64,000 bases of DNA from an uncultured Hyphomonas sp. (GCF_963678195.1 NZ_OY782759.1:310001-374000), one strand, 5' to 3'; shown: positions 44,401 to 53,884, counted from the stretch's first letter. Notes: generated from the letters alone by a model not told the origin. Program-made: numbers and translations.

Positions 44401-46839
44401 ATGGCAAATTTTCGCACGTCCCTGCCGATTGACGAGGTGTTGGGAGAAATTTCTGCCCGCCTCGGTGCGGCGCCCCGGCTTGTGCTGGCTGCCCCGCCGG
44501 GGGCCGGCAAGACAACCCGCGTGCCGTTGTCTCTGGCCGGTTTCCTGGATCTGCCGGCTGTGGTGGAGGGGCGAATCCTGATGCTGGAGCCGCGCCGCAT
44601 CGCTGCGCGGATGGCAGCCCAGCAGATGGCGAAAAGCCTTGGCGAGCCGCTTGGCAAGCGTGTCGGCCTGACGACCCGGGTGGACCGCAAAGTCTCCGCC
44701 GACACTGTGGTCGAGGTGATCACCGACGGCCTGTTCACCCGGCGCATCCTGAATGACCCGGAACTGGCGGGCGTCGGCGCCATCCTGTTCGACGAATTCC
44801 ATGAGCGCAGGCTGAATTCGGATCTCGGACTTGCCCTGGCGCTGGAAAGCCAGGCGGCATTCCGGGAAGACCTGAAACTGCTGATCATGTCCGCAACGCT
44901 GGATACCGCCCGGGTCTCGGCCGTGTTCGATGCGCCTGTCGTGGAGAGCGAAGGCCGGATGTTCCCGGTGGAGACCCGTTATCTCGGCCGGTCGCAGGAC
45001 CGGATCGAAGATCGTATGGCAGCCGCCATCGGCCGGGCGCTGAGAGAAGAGATCGGTTCCATCCTCGCTTTCCTGCCGGGAGCGGGGGAAATCCAGCGCA
45101 CGGCCGAGCGGCTGGAAGGCCTCGGGCCGGACGTGCATGTCGCGCCGCTGTTCGGTGCCCTCAGCCCGGCAGAGCAGGATGCTGCGGTTCAGCCCGCGCC
45201 GGACGGCCAGCGCAAGATCGTTCTGGCGACCGACATTGCCGAAAGCGCGCTCACCATCGAAGGCGTCCGGATCGTGATCGATTCCGGCCTGTCGCGTGTG
45301 GCCGAAGACAATATTGGCGGGCTTGGGTCCCGGCTCAGCACGGTGCGGGCGTCCCGCGCGTCGGTCGACCAGCGGCGCGGCCGCGCCGGGCGTCTTGAGC
45401 CGGGCGTCTGTTACCGGCTGTGGGACGAGGAAGCCACGCGCGGCCTGATGCCCGCGCCCGTGCCGGAAATCCTGTCGAGCGATCTGTCCGGCCTTGTCCT
45501 GACGCTGGCCGAATGGGGCGAACGGGATGCATCGAATCTGACCTGGATGGACGCCCCGCCTATTGGACGCCTGAAAGCGGCTGGAGACCTGTTGCTCACC
45601 CTGCGCGCTGTCGATGAAGACGGAAGGCTTACGCCGCTCGGGTCCGAGATGTCGCGTCTGCCCTTGCCGCCGCGCCTTGCCGCGCTCGTTGCCGGGACAC
45701 ATGGCGGGGAACGCGCGCTTGCGGCGGAAGTGGCGGCGCTTGCAGGTGAACGCGGCGTGGGCGGAACATCCATCGATCTGCGCGAGCGGCTCGCCCGTTT
45801 CCGGCAGGAACGCTCGCCCCGCGCCCGGGTGCTGCAACAGCAGGCGAAGAACTGGGGCAAGGGCGCGTCGCCGTCGGGCGATCTTGCCAGACTGCTTGCC
45901 CGCGCCTGGCCGGATGAGGTGGCCCGCAAGCGGCCTGGCAGTACGGGGACTTTCCTGCTCGCCTCCGGCCGGGCTACGACCCTGCCGGAAGGTGACCCGC
46001 TGGCAAAGTCTGACTGGCTCGTTGTCGTCGATCTGGGCGGAGCCTCGAAAGAGGCGCGCATTTCGCTGGCAGTCCCGATCAGCGAGGCAGATGCGCTGGC
46101 AAGCGGGAAGACAATCACGGAGGACCGGGCGGAGTTCGATCCGAAAAGCGGGCGGTTTACCGCGCGGCGCGTGAAGGCGCTGGGCGCGATTGTGCTGTCT
46201 GAAGCGCCATTGCCGAAACCGTCTGCTGACGTTGCCGCGAAGGCGATGCTGGAAGCCGTCCGGGAACAGGGCTTTGGCGCGATTGGGGCAGCGGAGGTTG
46301 TGGAGGAAACGCTGTCGCGGATTGCGCTGTTGGAACAGGCCGGATTGATCGAGGCGCAGGAGTGGAACGCGGATAGCCTGCTGGCATCGGCAAAAAACTG
46401 GCTGCTGCCTTGCCTGAAGAAGGCCGGGGCACAGGTGCCGGCGGAGCACAAGGTGCGCGAGGCATTAATTGTTTCGTTCGACTGGCAGGTGCAGGAGGCG
46501 CTCCGCACGGCCGCACCGCTTTCGATGGAGCTGCCGTCTGGACAGACAGCGCGGGTCGACTATCTCGATCCGCGTGCACCGCTTGTTTCCGCGCGGGCAC
46601 AGGCCTTCTGGGGGTGTGCGGAACATTTGCGAATTGCCGGCGGACGCGTGCCTGTCACAGTGGAAATGCTGTCGCCCGGCATGAAGCCCGTTGCGACAAC
46701 GCAGGACCTGCCGGCTTTCTGGCAGGGTGGGTACAAGGACATGGCAAAGGACATGCGCGGGCGTTACCCCAAGCATGACTGGCCGGAAGACCCAGCCGCT
46801 GCCCGCGCGCATGAAGGACGAACAAAGAAGAGATTGTGA
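44401..46839 (+). CDS. hrpB: ATP-dependent RNA helicase HrpB
   Basis: DEAH-box helicase of unknown bacterial RNA target. The N-terminus (TSLPIDEVLGEI), Walker A APPGAGKTTRVPLSL, motif II DEFHERRLNSDLGLALAL, motif III MSATLDTARVS and motif VI QRRGRAGRLEPGVCYRLWDE fit the family. The C-terminal HrpB domain has DYLDPRAPLVSARAQAFWG-like features and ends WQGGYKDMAKDMRGRYPKHDWPEDP. I chose the ATG at 44401, matching homologues; the earlier in-frame TTG is not convincing. The stop overlaps the acetyltransferase start by TGATG. Confidence 0.96.
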   Translation: MANFRTSLPIDEVLGEISARLGAAPRLVLAAPPGAGKTTRVPLSLAGFLDLPAVVEGRILMLEPRRIAARMAAQQMAKSLGEPLGKRVGLTTRVDRKVSADTVVEVITDGLFTRRILNDPELAGVGAILFDEFHERRLNSDLGLALALESQAAFREDLKLLIMSATLDTARVSAVFDAPVVESEGRMFPVETRYLGRSQDRIEDRMAAAIGRALREEIGSILAFLPGAGEIQRTAERLEGLGPDVHVAPLFGALSPAEQDAAVQPAPDGQRKIVLATDIAESALTIEGVRIVIDSGLSRVAEDNIGGLGSRLSTVRASRASVDQRRGRAGRLEPGVCYRLWDEEATRGLMPAPVPEILSSDLSGLVLTLAEWGERDASNLTWMDAPPIGRLKAAGDLLLTLRAVDEDGRLTPLGSEMSRLPLPPRLAALVAGTHGGERALAAEVAALAGERGVGGTSIDLRERLARFRQERSPRARVLQQQAKNWGKGASPSGDLARLLARAWPDEVARKRPGSTGTFLLASGRATTLPEGDPLAKSDWLVVVDLGGASKEARISLAVPISEADALASGKTITEDRAEFDPKSGRFTARRVKALGAIVLSEAPLPKPSADVAAKAMLEAVREQGFGAIGAAEVVEETLSRIALLEQAGLIEAQEWNADSLLASAKNWLLPCLKKAGAQVPAEHKVREALIVSFDWQVQEALRTAAPLSMELPSGQTARVDYLDPRAPLVSARAQAFWGCAEHLRIAGGRVPVTVEMLSPGMKPVATTQDLPAFWQGGYKDMAKDMRGRYPKHDWPEDPAAARAHEGRTKKRL

Positions 46840-47324
46840 TGGCCCGTGAAATTCACGTCCGCAGCGACTGGCGCGAGGGTGACGTCGACCGCATCGTCGA
46901 TCTGCACCGGCGGGGCTATCAGCAGGAAGACGGGCATTACGGTGCCGACTTCCTGGACCATGTGCGGCACACGGTTGAAGAAGCCGATATTCCGTCCCGT
47001 CCGGGAAGCTGTGTCTGGTTTGTCGAAATGGACGGCGAAACAGTCGGCTGCGCGGCGGTGGTCGACCGGGGCAGCGAGGGTCAGCTCCGCTGGGTGGTGC
47101 TGACCCCGGAGACGCGTGGCCTGGGAATTGGCAGCCAGCTGCTGGACGCGGCCATGAAACATGCCGAAGCGCAGGACTGGCAATCCATCTATCTGGAAAC
47201 GACCGACGGGCTGGAAGCGTCCATGGCGCTCTACAAGCGGCTCGGTTTTGAAATCGAGATCGCGGAAGACCGCCCCCTCTGGCATGGCGGCGGCCGTTTC
47301 CTCCAGATGCGCCGCAAGCTCTGA
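46839..47324 (+). CDS. GNAT family N-acetyltransferase
   Basis: A 161-residue acetyltransferase of the GCN5 fold. The acetyl-CoA loop is VVLTPETRGLGIGSQLLDAAMKHAEAQ (residues about 87-113) with the R-G-x-G-I-G motif. YLETTDGLEASMALYKRLGFE is the C-terminal motif. The N-terminal part contains the DVDRIVDLHRRGYQQEDGHYG segment seen in the GNAT domain of MarR-GNAT proteins. It is coupled to hrpB. The substrate is unknown. Confidence 0.9.
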   Translation: MAREIHVRSDWREGDVDRIVDLHRRGYQQEDGHYGADFLDHVRHTVEEADIPSRPGSCVWFVEMDGETVGCAAVVDRGSEGQLRWVVLTPETRGLGIGSQLLDAAMKHAEAQDWQSIYLETTDGLEASMALYKRLGFEIEIAEDRPLWHGGGRFLQMRRKL

Positions 47325-47327
47325 CCC

Positions 47328-47975
47328 TCAGAACGGGCAGGGCAGGGAAAAACAGACGCGCTTCCCCGTGACAGGATGGTCGAAGGCGATGTTGCTTGCG
47401 TGCAGGCAGAGGCGCGGTGCGGCGGCGAGCGCAGCCTTATGCGCATAGAGTTCATCCCCGAGGATCGGGTGGCCGATTTCCGCGAGATGCACACGCAGCT
47501 GGTGCGACCGTCCCGTGAGCGGCGTCAGGCGCAGGCGGGTGTGGTCTGCGTGTGACTCTGCGGTCTCATACAAAGTCCGGCTCGGCTTTCCACTTTCATG
47601 GTCAACTTTCTGACGCGGCCGGTTCGGCCAGTCGGTGATCAGCGGCAGGTCGATCTCTCCTGCTGGCGGAGTGGGCGTGCCCCAGACATCGGCGAAGTAC
47701 GCCTTCTCCACCTCACCGCGTTCGAACAGGCGGGACATGGCCGCCTGCATGTCTTTTGACCGGGCGAGCACCAGCAGGCCGCTGGTCGCCATGTCCAGCC
47801 GGTGAACGGTCAGCGCTCCGGGATATTCGGCAGTGACGCGGGCGACAGCACAGTCAGCTTTCTCCGGTCCCCGTCCGGGTACGGAGAGCAGGCCGGGCGG
47901 CTTGTCGATCACGATCAGATGGTCGTCGACATGCACGTAGCGAACCGGTTCCTGCGGCGGCGTGTAGGCGGTCAC
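47328..47975 (-). CDS. rluA: RluA-family pseudouridine synthase
   Basis: Isomerises uridine to pseudouridine in 23S rRNA (position 746) and tRNA (position 32) in the E. coli enzyme. The catalytic motif is HRLDMATSGLLVLA with its Asp. The N-terminus (YVHVDDHLIVIDKPPGLLSVPG) and the C-terminal TGRSHQLRVHLAEIGHPILGD follow RluA very closely. The 215-residue length lacks an S4 domain, as in RluA. The start overlaps the upstream histidine kinase by 4 bp. Exact target positions are inferred. Confidence 0.92.
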   Translation of the reverse strand: MTAYTPPQEPVRYVHVDDHLIVIDKPPGLLSVPGRGPEKADCAVARVTAEYPGALTVHRLDMATSGLLVLARSKDMQAAMSRLFERGEVEKAYFADVWGTPTPPAGEIDLPLITDWPNRPRQKVDHESGKPSRTLYETAESHADHTRLRLTPLTGRSHQLRVHLAEIGHPILGDELYAHKAALAAAPRLCLHASNIAFDHPVTGKRVCFSLPCPF

Positions 47976-49402
47976 ACCACAAGGTCCGGCAGGATGAGGC
48001 GGAACGTCGTGCCGTCCGGCCCGGTGGAGGCGAGGACGAGGTCTCCCCCCATGCCGACGGCCAGTTCCCGTGCGATCACCAGGCCGAGGCCGGTGCCGGT
48101 TTTCCGGGACGAGGCGGCAAAGGGTTTGAACAGGTTCTCCTGCGTCTTCGGTGGCAGGCCGGGGCCGGTGTCGGCAAACTCCATGCCCTCAGTTGTAAGC
48201 GTCACGGTGATCCGTTTGGGCAGGGACGCGGCTGCGACCATGGCCTCGGCGGCATTGCGGATCAGATTGGTGGCCAGCCGGTGCAGGTGTTCCGGGTCGG
48301 CATGAATGATCCGGGCACTGGGCAAATCATCGACAAACTCGACTTCCGGCCAGGCAGCGAGCGCTTCGGCAGCCGCTTCCTCGATACAGCCGCGCAGGGA
48401 GACCGGCTGTATGTCGGCTGGCTGGGGCGCGGCCTTACCATAGTCCAGTGTTTCGGAGGCGAGGTTGATCGCACGGGTCAGCGCCCGTTCGAGGCGAGGG
48501 GCGGCTTTCTGAACGCGCGGATCTTCCGACCGGGCCAGCGTATCGGAGACGAGCTGCGCAGAGGCGAGCGAGTTGCGAAGATCGTGATTGATCTTGGCGA
48601 CGGCGGTGCCGAGTTCGGCCAGGTGGGCGCGTTGGCGGAAGGCATCGGCCACGGCTTCTTCCATGTCGGAGAGGGCATTCTGGGCACGGCCGATCTCGTC
48701 ACGCCTTGAGGTTGGCGGCAGGCGCCGGGTCCACCCGCCCGGGTCCATCCGGAACTGTTCGACACTGGCGGTGACGCGCACCATCGGCCGGACCACGACG
48801 AAATGGAGCAACACATAGATCACCGTCGCGGCGATCAGGGCGATCAGGAAGGACAGGGCAAGGATACGTTGGCCATAGGCATAGAGGTCCTTGCGTAGCG
48901 GCGCCTGGGGCACGACCACTTCGATAATGCGATCCGGCGTCGACCCGATGGCCGTGATCACGAGGATGCGGTCCTTCGGCGCGGCGAAGGCGCCCATCAC
49001 CTGCATCACCCGGCTGACCGGCGTCGTCTCGCGCAGGTCGAGCTGATAATAGCTGCCTTCAATGTCCATGTCGGAATCGAGCAGCTGGATGTGCATGTCG
49101 TCCTCTACCTCCGCCACGGATAGAACTTCGGCATTCTCCAGCAATTGCTGGGCAAGTTCCTCCGACACCATACGGGACGGAGAGGCATCGAGGGCAAGCG
49201 CGGCGATCCGTGCGGCTTGCAGACGTTCATTCAGCCAGGCTGTGCGGAACCCTGACGCGCTGGGGACGAAGATCAGGCCTTCGACAAAGAGAATGGCGGC
49301 GAGGGTGAAACCGAACAGGCGAAACGATAGCCCATGGTACCAGCGAGCGGACGCAGGCTGGCGGACAGGGGCCGGAAGGGGGGCGCTTGCGTTGCCGTTC
49401 AC
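47972..49402 (-). CDS. Orphan sensor histidine kinase
   Basis: Membrane histidine kinase with two helices (about residues 28-48 and 178-202) around a periplasmic sensor region. A HAMP domain (about 200-255) and H-box KINHDLRNSLAS with His273 follow. The ATPase domain has N box NLIRNAAEAM, G1 box DTGPGLPPKTQ and G2 box GTGLGLVIARELA. Length 476. No response regulator gene is adjacent; rluA overlaps its 3' end. The periplasmic domain (about residues 50-177) is not recognised. The signal is unknown. Confidence 0.9.
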   Translation of the reverse strand: MNGNASAPLPAPVRQPASARWYHGLSFRLFGFTLAAILFVEGLIFVPSASGFRTAWLNERLQAARIAALALDASPSRMVSEELAQQLLENAEVLSVAEVEDDMHIQLLDSDMDIEGSYYQLDLRETTPVSRVMQVMGAFAAPKDRILVITAIGSTPDRIIEVVVPQAPLRKDLYAYGQRILALSFLIALIAATVIYVLLHFVVVRPMVRVTASVEQFRMDPGGWTRRLPPTSRRDEIGRAQNALSDMEEAVADAFRQRAHLAELGTAVAKINHDLRNSLASAQLVSDTLARSEDPRVQKAAPRLERALTRAINLASETLDYGKAAPQPADIQPVSLRGCIEEAAAEALAAWPEVEFVDDLPSARIIHADPEHLHRLATNLIRNAAEAMVAAASLPKRITVTLTTEGMEFADTGPGLPPKTQENLFKPFAASSRKTGTGLGLVIARELAVGMGGDLVLASTGPDGTTFRLILPDLVV

Positions 49403-49417
49403 ATGGGCTGAACTAGC

Positions 49418-50854
49418 CTACGGGATGCGCTGGAGCAAGCCGACGAGACGCCGCGAATTGGTTCCGAACACGACCGGCGTGAAGTGGGCAGAGGCGGCCC
49501 GTTTCACGACTTCGGCGCGGGTCGGGTAAGGCGAGATGAAATTGGTCAGCGCGGTCAGTTTCAGCCCGTTCGACATGGCGACGGACACAAGCTGGAGAAT
49601 ATCACCCGCACCTTCGCCGACAATCGAAGCGCCGACGAGTTTGCCCTTGTGCAGCACCAGTTTGCATTCGCCCAGCGTCTTGCCCTCGGCAATGGCACGG
49701 TCGTTTTCGTGGAAGGGGAAGGCGGATGTGGTGACCTTGCTGCCATGTTTGGCAAACGCTTCGGCTTCGGTCAGGCCGAGCTGGGCGACTTCCGGGCTGG
49801 TATAGGTAACGGCCGGGACGGGCAGGCTGGAGGCCTTAGTGCCTTGTTTGAAGAAGGCCCGGCGGGTGAAGACCGAGGCGTGCCATCCGGCGATATGTGT
49901 GAATTGCTCCTTGCCGGCGGCATCGCCCAGCGCCCAGACGCGGGGGTTGGAGCGGGAGCGGAGCGTGTCGCCCACAACGATGCCCCTATGGTCAGCTTCG
50001 ACCCCGCCTTTTTCAAGGTCCAGTTCGTCCAGAACAGCGCGGCGGCCTGTGGCGACGAGGAGGTGGCTGCCTTCGATCACCGGCGTTCCTGCATCGTTTT
50101 CCGTGTATACGCGAATTTGCCCGTTTTCCTGGGTGACGCGTCCGGCCTTGTGCTGTTGGAGGATCGTCACGCCTTCGTCCCGCAAGGCCTTGATGGCGAT
50201 TGCGGCATGTTCGGCATCTGCGCGGGGCATGGCCCGGCCCATCTCGATCACGGTGACGTCTGACCCGAGACGCCGGAAGGCCTGCGCCATTTCGAGGCCG
50301 ATCGGGCCGCCGCCGAGGATGACAAGGTGGCGGGGCAGTTCGGGCAGCGTGAAGATGGTTTCATTGGTCAGGAAGGGTGTGTCCTTCAGCCCGTCTATGG
50401 GCGGAATGAAAGCCCGCGAGCCCGTGGCGATGATGATGCGGCGGGCGCGGGTCCGGGTCGTGTCGGAGACAATGGTTTTCTTGTCCGCAAAACGGGCTGC
50501 CTCGCGGACGACTGTGACGCCCAGGCCTTCGAACCGTTCCTGGCTGTCGACGGGGGCAATCGTTTCGATGGCGCCGGACACATGGGCCTTGACGGCATTC
50601 CAGTCCGTTTTTGGGTCCTGAGTCTGGATTCCGTACTTTTTTGCGTCGCGCACACCGGCCGCTGCCTTCGCGGCGCTGAGCAGCGCCTTGGAGGGGACGC
50701 AGCCATAATTCAGACAGTCCCCGCCCATTTCGTGCTTCTCGTAGAGAACCACTTTCAGTCCGAGCTGGGCGGCTCCGGCCGCCGCGGACAGGCCGCCGGA
50801 TCCGGCCCCGATCACGCAAAGGTCGGCTTTCAGGTCTGTTACAGGGTCGGTCAT
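49418..50854 (-). CDS. FAD-dependent pyridine nucleotide-disulfide oxidoreductase (mercuric reductase-like fold)
   Basis: Two-dinucleotide-domain flavoprotein. FAD site CVIGAGSGGLSAAAGAAQLG, redox-active disulfide GGDCLNYGCVPSKAL, NAD site VILGGGPIGLEMAQAF and the second FAD motif VWALGDAAG are all present. The C-terminus has FISPYPTRAEV instead of the His-Pro/Glu catalytic pair of lipoamide dehydrogenase, and there is no C-terminal Cys pair as in MerA, so it is neither. Length 478. The start overlaps the TVP38 gene by 4 bp. The electron partner is unknown. Confidence 0.9.
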   Translation of the reverse strand: MTDPVTDLKADLCVIGAGSGGLSAAAGAAQLGLKVVLYEKHEMGGDCLNYGCVPSKALLSAAKAAAGVRDAKKYGIQTQDPKTDWNAVKAHVSGAIETIAPVDSQERFEGLGVTVVREAARFADKKTIVSDTTRTRARRIIIATGSRAFIPPIDGLKDTPFLTNETIFTLPELPRHLVILGGGPIGLEMAQAFRRLGSDVTVIEMGRAMPRADAEHAAIAIKALRDEGVTILQQHKAGRVTQENGQIRVYTENDAGTPVIEGSHLLVATGRRAVLDELDLEKGGVEADHRGIVVGDTLRSRSNPRVWALGDAAGKEQFTHIAGWHASVFTRRAFFKQGTKASSLPVPAVTYTSPEVAQLGLTEAEAFAKHGSKVTTSAFPFHENDRAIAEGKTLGECKLVLHKGKLVGASIVGEGAGDILQLVSVAMSNGLKLTALTNFISPYPTRAEVVKRAASAHFTPVVFGTNSRRLVGLLQRIP

Positions 50855-51597
50855 GCGGGCGGGCTTTCGATTTTGGGGACCTTCCGGCCCATGATTTTCT
50901 TCCAGACCACCGGCATGAGGGAGACGACGGCAAGCGCCGCGAAGGCGGGCACCAGGTTTCCGGCGACGGCGGCAATGTCAGGGTTTTCACCCGCTTCGAA
51001 GGTCGCGCCGAGGCCGGCACCTATCCAGGTATAGGCAACGACACCCGGAATGATGCCGATGGCCGTGGTCAGGGCATAGTCCGGGTAGCGCGCCCCGAGC
51101 AGTGCCGGGGCGATATTGGCGACGGGGAAGGGGACGATCGGCAGGAAGCGGAGGGCGAACATGTAGGACCGCGGATTTTCGTGAAAGCCCGCCTCCATCC
51201 GGCGAAGAAAGGGGCCGGCCCGCTCGCGCAGCATGCCGCCGAAGGCGGTGCGGGCGGCCAGGAACAGGAGGCTCGCGCCCAGCGTGGCGCCGACGACGGT
51301 CGCGGCGGATCCGCCTGCGAGGCCGAAGAGGAATCCGCCTGCAATCGTGATCCAGAGGGCGCCCGGCACCATGAAAAGCGTGGAGAGCGCATAGATGATC
51401 ACATAGGCGGCGACGGCGACCAGCAGATTGCCTTCGACGAAGCTGCGCAGGGCTTCATGCTGTTCGCGCAGGGTCTGCAGCGACAGGTAATCGAACAGGC
51501 CGATGCGCCAGCCTGCCAGCAAGCCGGCGGCGATCAGATAGACCGGCCAGAGGCGCTGCCAGAGCGGCGCGTGGGATTTGGTACTGGTGTCGGTCAT
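50851..51597 (-). CDS. TVP38/TMEM64 (DedA-superfamily) membrane protein
   Basis: A 248-residue polytopic membrane protein. The SNARE-associated/VTT motif is at AYVIIYALSTLFMVPGALWITIAGGFLFG and GATLGASLLFLAARTAFGGMLRER (about residues 65-125). The second motif FLPIVPFPVANIAPALLGARYPDYALTTAIGIIPGVV follows. Related proteins act as lipid scramblases or transporters. It is in an operon with the flavoprotein (downstream) and DUF547 (upstream), all joined by 4-bp overlaps. The role is inferred only at family level. Confidence 0.92.
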   Translation of the reverse strand: MTDTSTKSHAPLWQRLWPVYLIAAGLLAGWRIGLFDYLSLQTLREQHEALRSFVEGNLLVAVAAYVIIYALSTLFMVPGALWITIAGGFLFGLAGGSAATVVGATLGASLLFLAARTAFGGMLRERAGPFLRRMEAGFHENPRSYMFALRFLPIVPFPVANIAPALLGARYPDYALTTAIGIIPGVVAYTWIGAGLGATFEAGENPDIAAVAGNLVPAFAALAVVSLMPVVWKKIMGRKVPKIESPPA

Positions 51598-52415
51598 TCG
51601 GTTTCGGCCTTCTTCGTGTCGTTGAGGGACCAGTCATAGTCATACGCGCGAATGCGTGGATTAGAGCGGATGTTTTCGGCGAGGTCCGGGTCTGCATAGG
51701 CCAGAAGGTGTTCGATAACAGCCTGTTTCGATCCGCCAAAGTCGGATTCGAACCAGTCATAGATCGAGGAGACGGTCAGGCCGCGGCTTTTGACGGTCAC
51801 GCCGCGCGGATCGTTGATATAGGCGTGCGCCGCTGCGGCGAGCTTGTCGTCCAGCGTGTCGCCCTGCCAGGCTTCCCGCTGCAGGTTGGGGCAGGAGTAG
51901 GCAGCGCAATTGATAGCATAATGTACGAGCGGGTTGCCGAAACGCGGACGCAGGATGCTGTGCTCGATCTCGTCGAGGGAGACGGTCTCGCCCCCGGCAT
52001 CTACTTTGATCTTTTTCCACGGTCCGCCGAACAGATAGCCGTCACGGATCGAGCCGGTGGGGTATTGTTCCAGGATGTAGCGGATGGTGACGGCATTATA
52101 GAGATTGGCCCAGGCAGCGAAGGTGGCCGCATCGGTTCCGGACAAATCCATGTCTGCAAAGCCCGCGATGTATGTGTCGAGCGTGGCCCGGTCCTCTGCA
52201 TTTGCCTTGAAGGCCGCATAGTCGACGCGGTCCACACCATCCGGGCCGGTCGCCACATATTTCTTCAGGAGGCAGGTCCAGGCGGCATGGGCCGGTTTCT
52301 CGGCTGGCAATTGCTGCAACATGCCGGAGACCGGAACGGCCGGTTGCGCCAGCGCGCTGAGCGGCGTCAGGGCGAGGGCGACGGGCAGGGCAAGGCGGCA
52401 GGCAGCGGCGGGCAT
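51594..52415 (-). CDS. Secreted DUF547 domain protein
   Basis: A 273-residue exported protein. The signal peptide ends ALAQ near residue 24. The DUF547 motif is present: FAAWANLYNAVTIRYILEQYP, then SLDEIEHSILRPRFGNPLVHYAINCAAYSCPNL. This is the His/Cys-containing putative active-site region (about residues 145-180). The fold is cysteine-protease or transglutaminase-like, but the activity is not known. It is the first gene of a three-gene operon with TVP38 and a flavoprotein. Confidence 0.92.
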   Translation of the reverse strand: MPAAACRLALPVALALTPLSALAQPAVPVSGMLQQLPAEKPAHAAWTCLLKKYVATGPDGVDRVDYAAFKANAEDRATLDTYIAGFADMDLSGTDAATFAAWANLYNAVTIRYILEQYPTGSIRDGYLFGGPWKKIKVDAGGETVSLDEIEHSILRPRFGNPLVHYAINCAAYSCPNLQREAWQGDTLDDKLAAAAHAYINDPRGVTVKSRGLTVSSIYDWFESDFGGSKQAVIEHLLAYADPDLAENIRSNPRIRAYDYDWSLNDTKKAETE

Positions 52416-52525
52416 GGGCGGATCGGCTCCGGATCGGGTAAATGGAAGCCATCACATAGCGCACTCGGGTGAACTGTGCCCGTCACGCCTTTTCAGTTAC
52501 TGATCAAAGGCCTGTGATCTGCGCC

Positions 52526-53704
52526 TCAGCCGCCAGTGGCCGGTGTATCGATTTCCATCCAGTCCTGCGGCGGAAGGCTGTAAAGCATATCCATGACCTC
52601 AAACCCGATACCGTTGGGGCGGCGGGAACTGGAGTTCCAGAGGATCACGACGCCGGTATCCTGTTCCGGATCGAACAGGATAAAGGACCTGTAGCCTTTG
52701 ACCGCGCCGCGATGGCCGACCACCCGGTCACCATTGACGCCATATTTGTAGATCCGCCAGCCAAGGCCGTAGCGGGCATCGCGCACCGTGCCCCGGTACC
52801 GGCTGGACATGCGTCTTTGCTCCCCGCTTGTGTAGACACGCGGGGTCTGGAGCATTTTCAGGGCGGCATCGCTGAGCACGTCGGGCATCAGTCCCATCTG
52901 GGCGCGGGCATAACGGGCAAGGTCGAGGATCGACCCGTTCACCCCGCCGGCGGCCGGAATCCGGTAATAGTCTTCATTGACCCGCCGTTTCAGCTGCGTG
53001 TCATCCGCTCTGGACCGCCTCGAATAGGGGCGTGCCCAGGAGGGGGCCGTCTGCAGGCCGTTCCGGCCGATACTCGCCGATACCATGCCCAGGGGCCTGA
53101 AGACCGATTTCTCCACCGCCTCGGCATAGGAAGACTGGGTAACGTCTTCCACGACTTCCGAAATCGTGTCGTAGGCGACGTTCTGATAGGTGTGGCAGTC
53201 GCCCACCGGGCAGAGCGGTTTGAGGGATCTCAGGCTGTGGCGTATGTCAGCGGCCTCCCAGCCGTCTTCCAGCCGCGTGTCATAGGCATTCGGGACAATA
53301 CCCAGCCGGTGGGAGAGGACATCTTCCAGCGTCGCACGACGTTCGCCGCCACCCGGCAGCCGGAGCGACGTCCGGAACTTTGAGACCGTATCTGTCAGAT
53401 TGAGTGCGTCCCGGTCGGCAAGGATCGCGACTTCGGTGGCCGCGACGCCCTTTGACAGCGAGGCCCAGCGGAAGACCGTCTCGTCCGTCACCGGCGTGCC
53501 GCCGCGTTCGGTGACGCCATAACCATTGGCGAAGGCAATGTCGCCATGGTCGATCACTGCGACCGCCAGGCCGACGATGTCTTCCCGCGCGGCCAGTCGG
53601 CTGATCCGGTCATCGAGACGCTTGTAATCTATGGTCTGGGCGAAGGCGGCGGGCAGGGGGAGTGTTGCGGCAAGACAAATGGCCAATGTGCGCAGGAAAC
53701 GCAT
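52526..53704 (-). CDS. Periplasmic serine hydrolase (beta-lactamase family)
   Basis: A 392-residue protein. The signal peptide ends AFAQ at residue 23. Motifs are S82-L-S-K85 in RWASLSKGVAA, YQN in CHTYQNVAYD and GHRGAVKGY for the third motif (H-R-G instead of K-T-G). This pattern places it among EstB/D-aminopeptidase-like class C enzymes. It is the second such enzyme in this window; the first is a lipoprotein. The substrate is unknown. It is divergent from rpmH. Confidence 0.9.
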   Translation of the reverse strand: MRFLRTLAICLAATLPLPAAFAQTIDYKRLDDRISRLAAREDIVGLAVAVIDHGDIAFANGYGVTERGGTPVTDETVFRWASLSKGVAATEVAILADRDALNLTDTVSKFRTSLRLPGGGERRATLEDVLSHRLGIVPNAYDTRLEDGWEAADIRHSLRSLKPLCPVGDCHTYQNVAYDTISEVVEDVTQSSYAEAVEKSVFRPLGMVSASIGRNGLQTAPSWARPYSRRSRADDTQLKRRVNEDYYRIPAAGGVNGSILDLARYARAQMGLMPDVLSDAALKMLQTPRVYTSGEQRRMSSRYRGTVRDARYGLGWRIYKYGVNGDRVVGHRGAVKGYRSFILFDPEQDTGVVILWNSSSRRPNGIGFEVMDMLYSLPPQDWMEIDTPATGG

Positions 53705-53855
53705 AATCTGATCCCGTGTTCATGGCCCGCCCGGTTCCAGTCACACCAAGACTCTGTGCGGATGTAAAGATCGCTGGATGCCGCCGGGCGCAATCTGTAA
53801 GCCGGTCTGGCAAACAACGGGCCCGGCTGACCGCTTTTCATGCTGATTGCATGAC

Positions 53856-53884
53856 TTGACCCGGCGCGCCCGGCCCTGTATTGG
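53856..53884 (+). promoter_or_regulatory. Promoter of rpmH
   Basis: CTTGACC gives -35 TTGACC at 53856-53861, then a 17-nt spacer and TATTGG at 53879-53884. The spacing is ideal and the CTTGAC form is common in alphaproteobacterial housekeeping promoters. It is 39 nt upstream of the rpmH ATG. Confidence 0.55.

Noticed and set aside
44386-46449. 687-codon minus-strand frame opposite hrpB
   Set aside because: It is antisense to a complete helicase with all motifs, and its composition is typical of a reverse-frame artefact.
49418-50854. Annotation of the flavoprotein as mercuric reductase or lipoamide dehydrogenase
   Set aside because: It lacks the C-terminal Cys pair of MerA and the catalytic His-Glu of lipoamide dehydrogenase, so only the fold-level name is kept.
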